Shown: positions 1-7,529 of the stretch, piece after piece
How the letters are laid out: each line of letters begins with the position of its first letter
Position numbering within the stretch: the first letter of the stretch is position 1
Source: Bacteroidales bacterium
GTDB lineage: Bacteria; Bacteroidota; Bacteroidia; Bacteroidales; UBA4417
Reading direction: 5' to 3'
Assembly: GCA_025350385.1 (NCBI GenBank)
Contig: JANXXZ010000024.1
Span: 1-12,139, forward strand
Length of the DNA: 12,139 bases
The notes under the pieces: generated by a model
What the model was told of the DNA's origin: nothing
The model's input: only the letters and a program-made list of their open reading frames with translations
Databases searched by the model: none
Translations under genes and position numbers: made by a program

Positions 1-127
1 TCATATACCTAATTGAAGCAATAACATGCATATTTTATTGCTATTTCTGTTCATTAACAGAATCCCAGAAAGGCTAACCGATCTAATCCGATTAGCAGTA
101 AATTCTATTCATGTGCTGACATTTATA

Positions 128-230
128 TTTTTAGAGGTCAGATGCCGGCCCTTCGGCTGACAGGGATTACGCCATGATTGGTTTTATTAACATCTTTGGT
201 TGATGTTTTTACAGTCATGGCTATTTCATC
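128..230 (+). repeat. Structured intergenic element, copy 1
   Basis: This is one of two related intergenic copies; the other is at 6213-6295. Shared parts are a leader ending GGTCAGAT (136-143), GGGATTAC (163-170), a 10-bp stem GCCATGATTG (171-180) with CAGTCATGGC (212-221), and the tail TATTTCATC (222-230). The 31-nt interior forms a second stem, AACATC (189-194) with GATGTT (202-207). The outer stem contains one T-G pair (178/214) that would be A-C on the other strand, so the fold suits plus-strand RNA or ssDNA. It lies just before the acyltransferase gene and could be its leader, but copy 2 is not placed that way. I do not recognise a named family. Confidence 0.7.
137..161 (+). repeat. GC-rich hairpin found only in copy 1
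   Basis: GTCA (137-140) pairs with TGAC (158-161), and GCCG (144-147) pairs with CGGC (154-157), leaving a GAT bulge and a six-base loop. In copy 2 the sequence runs straight from GGTCAGAT to GGGATAC, so about 19 nt (144-162) are absent there. No T-run follows, so a terminator role is unlikely. Confidence 0.55.
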
Positions 231-263
231 GAATATAATTCCCGAATCAAAAGCAAATCTTCC

Positions 264-271
264 TATTTTTG
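264..271 (+). promoter_or_regulatory. Candidate -7 box (TATTTTTG) at the acyltransferase start
   Basis: The octamer is an exact match to TANNTTTG, the known Bacteroidota primary-sigma -7 element. I see no clear TTG/TTTG -33 element at the expected spacing. It overlaps the TTG codon at 269-271; if it is the promoter, translation must begin further downstream. Confidence 0.35.
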
Positions 272-1438
272 ACAAGTTTTCAAAATCCAGTTTCCTTGCA
301 AGAAAAAACTTCTTCAACGGTTTATATCCCGCAATTTGATATTATCCGTTTCTTCGCTGCTTTTATGATTGTTATTTACCATTCATATATTGCATGGAAA
401 GGCTGGTTTGGACTGCCCGGCGTTGTTTCGACGGGCGATTACAAAACGCTCTCGCACATTGGGTTGCATGTGGATCAGTTTATAAGGAATTTACCGGTAG
501 GTGTAGATATCTTTTTCTTCATCAGTGGTTACCTGCTTACCTATCTACTGGTAATGGAAAAGGAAAAATACGGTAAAGTAAATGTTCCTAAATTCTATAT
601 CCGTCGTGGGTTGCGCATCTGGCCGCTCTATTTCTTTCTCATTGCAATGGCTCCTCTGCTGGTAAACTGGCTGGGTGAAAAGCAACCAACCTATTGGCCT
701 ACCATCGCACTGGTCAATAACTTCGAAACCATCAACACACAGCAATGGATGTATCCTTTTGCCCATTTCTGGTCGATCTGTATCGAAGAGCATTTTTACC
801 TGTTCTGGCCATTAATTGTAGCTTTTATTCCATTCAGGAAACTACCTTCTGCCATTATGCTTCTGATTGGTTTCAGCTGGTTATACAAAATTTACACGTA
901 TATTTTCCTGGCTTCCAACTGGTACCAACTGTATCTGCATACTCTTAGCCGCATGGATGTGATCCTGCTGGGAGGATTACTGGCCGTTTTCTATATAAAA
1001 AAACCGTTTGAATTCAAACTGCACTGGAGCATAATGGTCCTGATTTCGGTTATCCTCATTTTGCTCCTTTCGTTTGACGATATGAGTAATTTCGACAATA
1101 TGCTGAATGGTGTTACCCGGCGTTTCTTGTATATTTCGCTCATGGGATTGCTCATGATGGATATACTTTATAATCCAAAACGTACAAGTGTGTTAGGGCG
1201 GTTCAAACCATTACTATACCTGGGCAAGGTTTCATATGGTATTTATATGTATGGGAATATTTTAGTGCTGGTTGTGATCAAGAAGGTTTTATTACCTCAC
1301 GGAATCAACAATATCTACCTGTATTTTTTCATCATATTCACATTATCACTCATTGTTCCCGTAATCAGTTATGAATTGCTGGAAAAGCCTTTCCTGAAAC
1401 TTAAACAGCGTTTTGCGCTTGTTAAGACACGACTGTAA
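269..1438 (+). CDS. Acyltransferase 3 family integral membrane protein
   Basis: This is a polytopic membrane O-acyltransferase that probably transfers an acyl group to a sugar of a surface polysaccharide or glycolipid. The substrate cannot be read from sequence. The R-x10-H signature is present (Arg27 and His38 in the first membrane segment), followed by Arg-Arg near residues 112-113, a Trp-Ser...Glu-Glu-x-x-Tyr block at 168-177, and about ten hydrophobic segments ending near residue 380. The 389-aa length fits single-domain members. The start is uncertain: the frame is open only from 239, and the only starts before the conserved DIIRFFAA block are TTG at 269 or 296. The first ATG (365) would cut that block. 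No Shine-Dalgarno is visible. It is a single-gene unit closed by the terminator at 1535-1571. Confidence 0.88.
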   Translation: MTSFQNPVSLQEKTSSTVYIPQFDIIRFFAAFMIVIYHSYIAWKGWFGLPGVVSTGDYKTLSHIGLHVDQFIRNLPVGVDIFFFISGYLLTYLLVMEKEKYGKVNVPKFYIRRGLRIWPLYFFLIAMAPLLVNWLGEKQPTYWPTIALVNNFETINTQQWMYPFAHFWSICIEEHFYLFWPLIVAFIPFRKLPSAIMLLIGFSWLYKIYTYIFLASNWYQLYLHTLSRMDVILLGGLLAVFYIKKPFEFKLHWSIMVLISVILILLLSFDDMSNFDNMLNGVTRRFLYISLMGLLMMDILYNPKRTSVLGRFKPLLYLGKVSYGIYMYGNILVLVVIKKVLLPHGINNIYLYFFIIFTLSLIVPVISYELLEKPFLKLKQRFALVKTRL

Positions 1439-1534
1439 ATTCAACACCAGATGTGATATTTGAGGGAGGCCAATCCTGACTGCAGAATTTATTACCAGTT
1501 GGAGAACTTTCTTAAAGTAGTTTCAGAAAATGCA

Positions 1535-1571
1535 AAAAGCGGGTTATCAAAATGAATGATAACCCGCTTTT
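1535..1571. terminator. Strong bidirectional intrinsic terminator
   Basis: GCGGGTTATC (1539-1548) pairs perfectly with GATAACCCGC (1558-1567), extended by AAAA (1535-1538) against TTTT (1568-1571), with a nine-base loop. It sits between the convergent acyltransferase gene and the minus-strand gene ending at 1599. The A-tract and T-tract let it serve both directions. Confidence 0.9.
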
Positions 1572-1598
1572 AAATGATGTCCCCTGTTACTATAAAAC

Positions 1599-2183
1599 TT
1601 ACTTAACTTTAACTCCCACCACTTTTTTTCCGTTCGGGACTGAAGGTTTAACAGGAGTTTTTGTAATTGCCGGTGTGTTGGTTGAAGGTGCAACAGTTTT
1701 TTTGACCTCAGTTGTTCTCTTTATCTCTGTTGTTTTAGCGGTATTTATTTCACTTTTTGCAGGTTGAACAGTTACGGGGCTAACAACCTTTTTGGGCTTT
1801 CCGTTTTCATCCATCAATATCGGCTTGGTTGATTTCACAGCTTTTTTAACGTTACCCTGTTTAGGTTGTGTGGAAGTCCTACTAACTACTGCAGAAGTGC
1901 CGGGATTCTTTACCTCTCTGCCGGTCTGCACGGCAGTAGCAGATGTAGTTTTTTTACCTCCGCTTCTTTTGTATTCGTCGGCCCTGCGCTTGGCTTCAAC
2001 TTTTTGCTCAGGAGTCATCGAATTATATTTCTTTTGCATTTCAGCCTGGTGCGCTTTTATTTTTTCCAGGTTTTCCTGTTTTTGCTTACTTGAGGCTTTC
2101 CCGACATTTTGCGCATAAGCCTGGCTTGTCAATACTACCGCACTTATAAGTAAAGCTACGGTCAACAATTTCATAGTTTTCAT
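1599..2183 (-). CDS. Secreted Lys/Thr-rich hypothetical protein
   Basis: I do not recognise this protein. From the start chosen here (ATG at 2183, 194 aa) it opens with a classical signal peptide: Lys, a hydrophobic core, and a likely cleavage after AYA-Q. A short charged helical stretch follows, containing NSMTPEQKVEAKRRADEYK, which loosely recalls the MTPEQ-type helices of Spy/CpxP-like periplasmic proteins. The remaining ~120 residues are low-complexity, rich in Lys, Thr, Val and Pro, and probably disordered. A longer start at 2222 adds 13 basic residues before the signal peptide and is less likely. It lies 36 bp after the propeller lipoprotein gene on the same strand and ends at the shared terminator, so co-transcription is plausible. 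Confidence 0.7.
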   Translation of the reverse strand: MKTMKLLTVALLISAVVLTSQAYAQNVGKASSKQKQENLEKIKAHQAEMQKKYNSMTPEQKVEAKRRADEYKRSGGKKTTSATAVQTGREVKNPGTSAVVSRTSTQPKQGNVKKAVKSTKPILMDENGKPKKVVSPVTVQPAKSEINTAKTTEIKRTTEVKKTVAPSTNTPAITKTPVKPSVPNGKKVVGVKVK

Positions 2184-2258
2184 TTTTCGAAGGATTAATA
2201 ATTTTTTATGAGTGCGATTCATATTTCAAAGAGTGTGCCATAGAATTCCGCATACCTG

Positions 2259-3446
2259 TTATTTAAGGTTCTTTTGCCATATTTCAATGCCGAGCGCATC
2301 CGTCCTGTCAAGATAAATGTAACTACCTCCTGAATTACTCATTCCTGCTATACTAAAACCACCATCATCATGTTGAACAAGTCCGAATCCCTGCTCCACA
2401 TCAGAACTTCCGTAAGTTAGCTGAAATTTTGAGTTACCGGAAGCGTCAGTTTTAATTAGTATTATATCCTGGCTGTTTGCAGTTGATGTAGTTGAAAACC
2501 CTGTAATTGCATACCCGCCGTCAATAGTTTGAATAACCGTAGTTCCAAAGTCATAACCAGTACCGCCAAAACTCTTTTCCCAGGTTAGCAATCCGTTGCC
2601 ATCGGTTTTCAAGAGGTAGATATTCTCTCCGGATTCATCCCTGGTTCCCCCTATAATGACTCCTCCGTCGGAAGTGGTTGCCAACGAATATCCCAGACCC
2701 TGGCTATAGGTTTTTGTCCACAGAGTATCACCGGATGTATCGATCTTCATCAGAAAAGTTTTCCCGCAACAATTTATATTCCCGTTCATGGAACCGGTAA
2801 TATAAAAAACGCTGTCACCTGACGGAACTATACCATAAGCCGCATCATATACAGAGTTGGTATAACTGACGCCCTGTTTCCCGTAACGCTTATCCCAGGC
2901 CATAGAACCATTAGAATTTACTTTCACCAGGTAAATATCACGATCGGCTTCCGAACCATTCTGAATATAACCACAGGCGATGTATCCTCCATCAGCTGTC
3001 GGGGCTGAAGCAAATCCCTGAGTTATTTTTGTGCCATTACTTTTATTGATTGTATCACCGATATTAGCCAACCATGACACATCGCCTTGTTCATTGGTTT
3101 TCAGCAATATGAGATTTGCCAGATTGTTAGCTGTATTACTGAAAAATCCTGTAGCGATATAACCTCCGCCTGAAGAATTGATGACATTATAAAAACCATC
3201 TGACAAATTGTTGCCATAGGTTTTGCTCCATAAAACTTCCCCAGATAGGCTGACCTTCGCCAGGTAACCGTCATAACTTCCATTTCCGCCTATATTGTAA
3301 CCTGCAATGAGCATGTTACCATCCGTAGTCTTGATTAACGAATTTCCACCCCTCAAATAGGCGTCGGTTATCGTATCCTTTTTACATGATGCCAATGTAA
3401 TCAATATTAAAGCGAATGGGAGGAGTGCCTTGGTTTGCATGGACAT
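2259..3446 (-). CDS. Lipoprotein of seven beta-propeller-like repeats
   Basis: The N-terminus has a lipoprotein signal (hydrophobic stretch ending LASC, lipidated Cys21) followed by Lys-Lys-Asp, so the protein is probably anchored to the outer membrane. The rest is seven degenerate repeats of about 45-58 residues. Each carries a GGY-I-A-G-like strand, then D-I-Y-L-x-K-x-[ND]-x-x-G and a closing W-x-K-x-Y/FG. Seven such units in 395 aa suggest one closed seven-bladed propeller. Repeat 4 contains adjacent cysteines (CC) and an insertion. Proteins of this kind are common in Bacteroidota with no assigned role; binding to protein or glycan is only inference. ATGs at 3446 and 3440 are both possible starts. 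An upstream -7 box lies at 3477-3484. Confidence 0.85.
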   Translation of the reverse strand: MSMQTKALLPFALILITLASCKKDTITDAYLRGGNSLIKTTDGNMLIAGYNIGGNGSYDGYLAKVSLSGEVLWSKTYGNNLSDGFYNVINSSGGGYIATGFFSNTANNLANLILLKTNEQGDVSWLANIGDTINKSNGTKITQGFASAPTADGGYIACGYIQNGSEADRDIYLVKVNSNGSMAWDKRYGKQGVSYTNSVYDAAYGIVPSGDSVFYITGSMNGNINCCGKTFLMKIDTSGDTLWTKTYSQGLGYSLATTSDGGVIIGGTRDESGENIYLLKTDGNGLLTWEKSFGGTGYDFGTTVIQTIDGGYAITGFSTTSTANSQDIILIKTDASGNSKFQLTYGSSDVEQGFGLVQHDDGGFSIAGMSNSGGSYIYLDRTDALGIEIWQKNLK

Positions 3447-3476
3447 TTTTTTTAAAATTCTTCTTCAATGAATCAG

Positions 3477-3484
3477 CAAAAATA
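3477..3484 (-). promoter_or_regulatory. Candidate -7 box (TATTTTTG) of the propeller lipoprotein gene
   Basis: Read on the minus strand this is an exact TANNTTTG match, 31 bp before the ATG at 3446 and after the CYTH stop codon. No convincing -33 element is seen. It suggests the lipoprotein gene has its own promoter. Confidence 0.4.
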
Positions 3485-3504
3485 CTGAATGTTAAGCTGT
3501 GGCC

Positions 3505-3981
3505 TCAGATTTTATCAGCCCAGGTATTATATGGATGCAGCGAAATATATGTATTAAAGAATCTGTTATCAAAGGTAACTTCTTTACCCAACCAAGGCGG
3601 AATTTCGATTATATCTTCACGGTGACGTAATTCAATTTCCGCCAGCCAGAGTCCCTGGTTAGCACCGAGGAATTCGTCAACTTCCCAAAGCTGATTGTGC
3701 CTGTTAATCCGGTACCGTATTTTCGAAATTACCGGCTGATTGCAAAAATTTGCCAGCATGTACTCAGCATCATTTATAGGTATCTCGTATTCAAATTCCG
3801 AACGGGTACCATTAGTATCAGGTCCCTTGATGGTAATAAATGCTTTCTCCCCGGAAATCCGGGCTCTTATTGATTTCTGATCGCTGATAAGTAGATAGCC
3901 CTGGCTGAGATTTTTACCTTCAATTCCTTTGGGAAGGAGATCCACATTTACAAGAAATTTCCGTTCTATTTCCAAAGCCAT
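3505..3981 (-). CDS. CYTH domain protein (probable inorganic triphosphatase)
   Basis: This is a small cytoplasmic CYTH/triphosphate tunnel metalloenzyme. The family hydrolyses triphosphate-containing substrates, most often inorganic triphosphate, using divalent metals. The full set of tunnel residues is visible: the ExExK signature as E4-I-E6-R-K8, basic pairs R39/R41, K52, the acidic strand E62/E64/E66, the second basic set K87/R89/R91, E100/D102, and E115/E117. The C-terminal block PWLGKEVTFDNRFFN is typical of bacterial single-domain members. The 158-aa length matches them, with no fused CHAD domain. An AAGGAAG sequence just upstream of the ATG is one of the few Shine-Dalgarno-like sites in the window and supports this start. 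It follows the S46 peptidase gene by 62 bp; no functional link is known. Confidence 0.9.
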   Translation of the reverse strand: MALEIERKFLVNVDLLPKGIEGKNLSQGYLLISDQKSIRARISGEKAFITIKGPDTNGTRSEFEYEIPINDAEYMLANFCNQPVISKIRYRINRHNQLWEVDEFLGANQGLWLAEIELRHREDIIEIPPWLGKEVTFDNRFFNTYISLHPYNTWADKI

Positions 3982-4013
3982 ACATTCTTCCTTAATAATT
4001 GAGAAAAGAAATC

Positions 4014-4035
4014 AAAAATCTGAATATCGATTTTT
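4014..4035. terminator. Weak A/T-rich hairpin after the peptidase gene
   Basis: AAAAATC (4014-4020) pairs with GATTTTT (4029-4035) around an eight-base loop, immediately after the minus-strand stop at 4044. The stem has only one G-C pair, so termination would be weak and read-through into the CYTH gene is plausible. Confidence 0.3.
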
Positions 4036-4043
4036 CCGGTCAC

Positions 4044-6197
4044 TTAGCTCTTGATATTCAGCTCTTTAATCAGATTAGTTGCACCGGCATACTTTTCAAT
4101 GATGAAAAGCACATATCGGATATCAACACATATTGTACGTTGAAGTTCAGGCTCAAAAGCATAGTTACCGCTCATTGCTTCCCAGTTACCATCAAAGGCC
4201 AATCCGATAAGATCTCCATCACCGTTGAGTACCGGGCTTCCTGAATTTCCCCCGGTAATATCATTGGTAGTCAGAAATCCGACAACCATGTCCCCGTTTT
4301 CACCATAGCGGCCGTAGTCTTTGGCTTTGTACAACTGCTTTAACTTTTCAGGAACTACGAATTCCAGGTTGGAAGGATCTTCTTTTGCCATTACCCCGTT
4401 GAGGGTAGTAATGTAATTGTAATCAACAGCATCGGCAGGACTGTAGTCAAGCACTTTACCATATGTCAGGCGCATAGTGCTGTTGGCATCAGGATAGAAT
4501 TTTGTGTCAGGGAGCATTTCACGCAGCCCTTTTACGTAAAGTCTCCTGCCTGCTGTGAGCAATTCCTGGCCGGGACGCACAAGGCTGTCAATAATCTTGG
4601 AATTAGCCGCAAATGCTTTTTGCAGTATCCAGGCCGGGTCTTTCAAGAGTGCTTTCATTCCCGGATTTGCCAGGAATTTAAAAACCCTTGCCGAGTCGGC
4701 AAACATTGATTTTGCAAAAACAAGATTTGAGTAAACCTCAAAGCTCCCTTTATATTTTTTAACCAGGGTGCTCAGGTATATCGGCTGCTGTTCGCGGGGA
4801 ACATCCTGGTAATATAGAAGGAGCATTGCAGCAAGCATTTTCTGATCCGTTGGGGCATTATAGTTTTTAAAATACTGAACAGCTGCCTGGGACACTTTGT
4901 CTGTAAGACTTTTTACAACCTTCTGATCGGGGGTGGGTTTTGTGAGTTCGTCAATTAGGTTGTTAAACTGGCGCGAAAACCGGATAATCTCACAACCACC
5001 CAGAACTGCCTCGGAATTATAGCGAACAGCTGCTTCATACTTGTTAATTATAGTGTATGCTTTGTCAATATTAAACAAAGCGTCACGGTATTTTACAGCA
5101 CGATCCCGGTCGGCACTGACCCAGGCGGCAAATTGTGCTTCCTGCTCCCGTTTACGCCCGATTACATCCAGTTTTTTCAATCCTTTATTCTGTCCGATAA
5201 AGAACTTCCAGTAATTAGCACTCCCTGCAAATTTTGAAGCATATTTAATCCGGACTGCAGGACTTGCATCCATATCCTGCTTCAGGATTTCCAGTTTCTT
5301 GGTCCGGATTTTTACTACCGCTGGGTTATTATGTTCCAATGCCCAGTCAATGGTATAGGATGTTGCATAGCGGTCGGTACTGCCGGGATAGCCCAGGATC
5401 AATGCAAAATCATTTTTCTTCACCCCTTTGATAGAAACGGGCAGGTATTGTTTTGGTTTAAAAGGAACATTATCTGTCGAGTATTCTGCTGGCTTATTAT
5501 CCTTATTTGCATAGATCCTGAATATGGAAAAGTCGCCAGTATGGCGGGGCCACATCCAGTTATCCGTATCGGCTCCGAATTTCCCTATCGATACAGGCGG
5601 TGCACCTACCAGTCTTACATCTTTATATACTTCATACAGAAACAGATAAAATTCATTACCATTGAAAAAAGAACCAACCCGGGCATCATACTGTGAACCC
5701 TTCATTGCACCTGATTCCAGCTTTTTCGTGTTTTCCTTTATTTTGACAGCTCGCTGAGCTTCTGTCATATTTTCTGTCAAACCAGCCATGGCTGCTGCTG
5801 ACACATCCTGTATACTTACAAGGAAACGTGCAGTAAGATTCTCATTAGGAAGTTCTTCTTCCATCCGCATTGCCCAAAAACCATCCGTCAGGTAGTCATG
5901 ATTTAAAGTACTGTGCGATTGGATAGCTCCGAAACCACAATGATGGTTGGTGAACAACAATCCCTGTGATGAAACAACTTCACCGGTGCATCCTCCGCCA
6001 AACATGATGATTGCATCTTTGAGGCTGCTGTGATTTATGCTGTATATTTCATCGGCGGTGAGATGCAGTCCTTCCTTTTGCATATCAACAAAGTTCAGCC
6101 GTTCAATAAATAAAGGTAGCCACATTCCTTCGTCAGCCCTGGTTTGATAGGAGAGCGATGCTAGAATGACCGTCAGGATCAGGAGTACTTTTTTCAT
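4044..6197 (-). CDS. S46 family dipeptidyl-peptidase (DPP7-like)
   Basis: This secreted serine exopeptidase releases dipeptides from oligopeptide N-termini, typically in the periplasm of proteolytic Bacteroidota. A signal peptide precedes ADEGMWLP (cleavage likely after Ala21). The chymotrypsin-like triad can be placed by family motifs: His86 in TNHHCGFG, Asp222 in RHTGDFSIFR, and Ser652 in GGNSGSPV. The substrate N-terminus pocket block DTDNWMWPRH is intact (Asn213, Trp214). The residue 18 positions after the catalytic Ser is Gly670 in FDGNWEAMS. The family places Gly here in DPP7 (hydrophobic P1) and Arg in DPP11 (acidic P1), so DPP7-type specificity is inferred. The 717-aa length is normal and there is no sorting-signal C-terminal domain. 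Upstream DNA holds copy 2 of the structured element. Confidence 0.95.
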   Translation of the reverse strand: MKKVLLILTVILASLSYQTRADEGMWLPLFIERLNFVDMQKEGLHLTADEIYSINHSSLKDAIIMFGGGCTGEVVSSQGLLFTNHHCGFGAIQSHSTLNHDYLTDGFWAMRMEEELPNENLTARFLVSIQDVSAAAMAGLTENMTEAQRAVKIKENTKKLESGAMKGSQYDARVGSFFNGNEFYLFLYEVYKDVRLVGAPPVSIGKFGADTDNWMWPRHTGDFSIFRIYANKDNKPAEYSTDNVPFKPKQYLPVSIKGVKKNDFALILGYPGSTDRYATSYTIDWALEHNNPAVVKIRTKKLEILKQDMDASPAVRIKYASKFAGSANYWKFFIGQNKGLKKLDVIGRKREQEAQFAAWVSADRDRAVKYRDALFNIDKAYTIINKYEAAVRYNSEAVLGGCEIIRFSRQFNNLIDELTKPTPDQKVVKSLTDKVSQAAVQYFKNYNAPTDQKMLAAMLLLYYQDVPREQQPIYLSTLVKKYKGSFEVYSNLVFAKSMFADSARVFKFLANPGMKALLKDPAWILQKAFAANSKIIDSLVRPGQELLTAGRRLYVKGLREMLPDTKFYPDANSTMRLTYGKVLDYSPADAVDYNYITTLNGVMAKEDPSNLEFVVPEKLKQLYKAKDYGRYGENGDMVVGFLTTNDITGGNSGSPVLNGDGDLIGLAFDGNWEAMSGNYAFEPELQRTICVDIRYVLFIIEKYAGATNLIKELNIKS

Positions 6198-6212
6198 AGG
6201 TTATTAATTTGT

Positions 6213-6295
6213 TTTTTAGTGGTCAGATGGGATACGCCATGGTTGAACGCAATATCATTTTCAGTTGGGGATTTATCAGCCATGGCTATTTCATC
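6213..6295 (+). repeat. Structured intergenic element, copy 2
   Basis: The outer stem GCCATGGTTG (6236-6245) pairs with CAGCCATGGC (6277-6286) around a 31-nt interior, the same length as in copy 1. Each arm differs from copy 1 at exactly one base, and the two changes pair with each other (G6242-C6280 for A177-T215). The inner stem at 6254-6259 with 6267-6272 keeps five of six pairs if T-G wobbles count, including T6255-A6271 where copy 1 has A190-T206. The flanks GGTCAGAT and TATTTCATC are shared. Both neighbouring genes run on the minus strand, so here the plus-strand fold would be antisense to the local transcription direction. Confidence 0.7.
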
Positions 6296-6356
6296 TTATT
6301 AATATGGTTATAAGAGTTAAATTTCATTCAGGAGGGGTAGTAAACCGTAATTTCCT

Positions 6357-7448
6357 TTACACATACTTTTCCCCTTTTCGACTTCTTACTGCATCTACAT
6401 AATCACGGATATATTGTTCATCATTGCGCCTGCAAATGAGGAGTACATCCTTATCTTCAACCACAATATAATTATCAAGGCCCTGAATAACTGCAACCTT
6501 ATCATTGGGAAGTGTTATGATACAATTTTGGGAGTCGTAAACAATTGCATTGTTTCCTACAATTGCATTTTGCTGTTCGTTGCGGGTGCGGGCTTCGTAC
6601 AGTGACCCCCAGGTTCCGAGGTCGGACCATCCAAAATCAGAAGCAATTACATAAACATTATCAGCCTTTTCCATTACACCATAATCGATAGAAATGCTTT
6701 TGCAGATCGTATAGGCTTGTTGAATATAATCCCCTTCAGCAGGGGTGAAATAATCTTTCTGCCCTTCACGGAATATGATATCCACCTCAGCGAGATGTTT
6801 GTCAAAAGCTTTCAGAATACTTTTCAGCGACCAGATAAATATTCCTGAATTCCACAGGAAATCTCCACTTTGCAGAAAAGACTCAGCTAATTCAAGATGC
6901 GGCTTTTCGGTAAATGTTTTCACTTTCCGAACCTTATCTTCAGGAGGGAAAGTGGTGGCATCATCAAACTGAATATAACCATATCCCGTATCGGGCCGGC
7001 TTGGCATAATTCCCAGCGTGAGCAACCAATCGTTTTCGGCTGCAGCTTTAAGCGCGGTATCAATCGTATCAGTAAATACATCTTCTCTCAGAATGATGTG
7101 GTCAGATGGAGCCACAACAATGCAGGCATCAGGATTAAGTTTTGCAATCTTATGGCTGGCATAAGCAATACATGGTGCTGTGTTTCGGCGAACCGGTTCG
7201 CAAAGCACGTGATCAGAAAGAATGGCAGGTAATTGTTCAATCACAAGTTCGCGATACAACTCATGAGTGACCACAAAAATATTTTCGGTCGGAAAGGTGG
7301 AGGCAAACCTGCGAAAAGTTTGTTGTATCAGGGTTTCACCCGTTCCAAGAATATCAATGAACTGTTTGGGTCTGGATGTACGGCTGAGGGGCCAGAAACG
7401 GGCGCCAACCCCTCCGGCCATTATGATGCAATAATTGTTTTTATTCAT
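6357..7448 (-). CDS. manC: Mannose-1-phosphate guanylyltransferase
   Basis: The enzyme makes GDP-mannose from mannose-1-phosphate and GTP, feeding mannose, fucose and related sugars into surface polysaccharide and glycoprotein synthesis. Family motifs are in order: the nucleotide-binding signature (residues 8-30, with AGGVGARFWPLSR and PKQF), EPVRRNTAPCIA (84-95), the metal-binding region APSDHI (113-118, Asp116), TFTEKP (178-183) and WNSGIF (199-204). At 363 aa it is the single-domain form; the C-terminal phosphomannose-isomerase domain of longer ManC/AlgA proteins (about 470 aa) is absent. A -7 box lies about 60 bp upstream (7507-7514). It is about 160 bp from the peptidase gene and not clearly in an operon with it. 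Confidence 0.93.
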   Translation of the reverse strand: MNKNNYCIIMAGGVGARFWPLSRTSRPKQFIDILGTGETLIQQTFRRFASTFPTENIFVVTHELYRELVIEQLPAILSDHVLCEPVRRNTAPCIAYASHKIAKLNPDACIVVAPSDHIILREDVFTDTIDTALKAAAENDWLLTLGIMPSRPDTGYGYIQFDDATTFPPEDKVRKVKTFTEKPHLELAESFLQSGDFLWNSGIFIWSLKSILKAFDKHLAEVDIIFREGQKDYFTPAEGDYIQQAYTICKSISIDYGVMEKADNVYVIASDFGWSDLGTWGSLYEARTRNEQQNAIVGNNAIVYDSQNCIITLPNDKVAVIQGLDNYIVVEDKDVLLICRRNDEQYIRDYVDAVRSRKGEKYV

Positions 7449-7506
7449 CCCAATTTGTTTATGATAAAAATTTTTATAAACACTCAGAAATTCAACACTT
7501 TGGCTA

Positions 7507-7514
7507 CAAAAATA
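7507..7514 (-). promoter_or_regulatory. Candidate -7 box (TATTTTTG) of manC
   Basis: On the minus strand this is an exact TANNTTTG match, 58 bp before the manC ATG and in the gap after the sprT-like stop. A TTTA sequence about 16 bp upstream is a poor -33 candidate. The position fits an independent manC promoter. Confidence 0.4.
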
Positions 7515-7529
7515 TGAAAACCTGTCTGA

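Noticed and set aside
83..95. CTAATCCGATTAG palindrome before the acyltransferase
   Set aside because: It is a short, isolated A/T-rich dyad with no second copy or promoter next to it. Chance is likely.
217..339. A 40-codon ATG frame overlapping the start of the acyltransferase gene
   Set aside because: Its first codons lie in the conserved tail of the structured element, and the same frame in copy 2 stops after six codons. The conservation is therefore explained by the repeat. No protein features are visible.
5783..5800. CAGCCATGGCTG in the peptidase gene as a third arm of the structured element
   Set aside because: It is in coding sequence (Ala-rich stretch), has no partner arm 31 nt away and lacks the shared flanks.
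7098..7109. GTGGTCAGATGG inside manC resembles the leader of the structured element
   Set aside because: It lies within a conserved coding motif (APSDH region) and lacks the stem arms and tail. It is coincidental.
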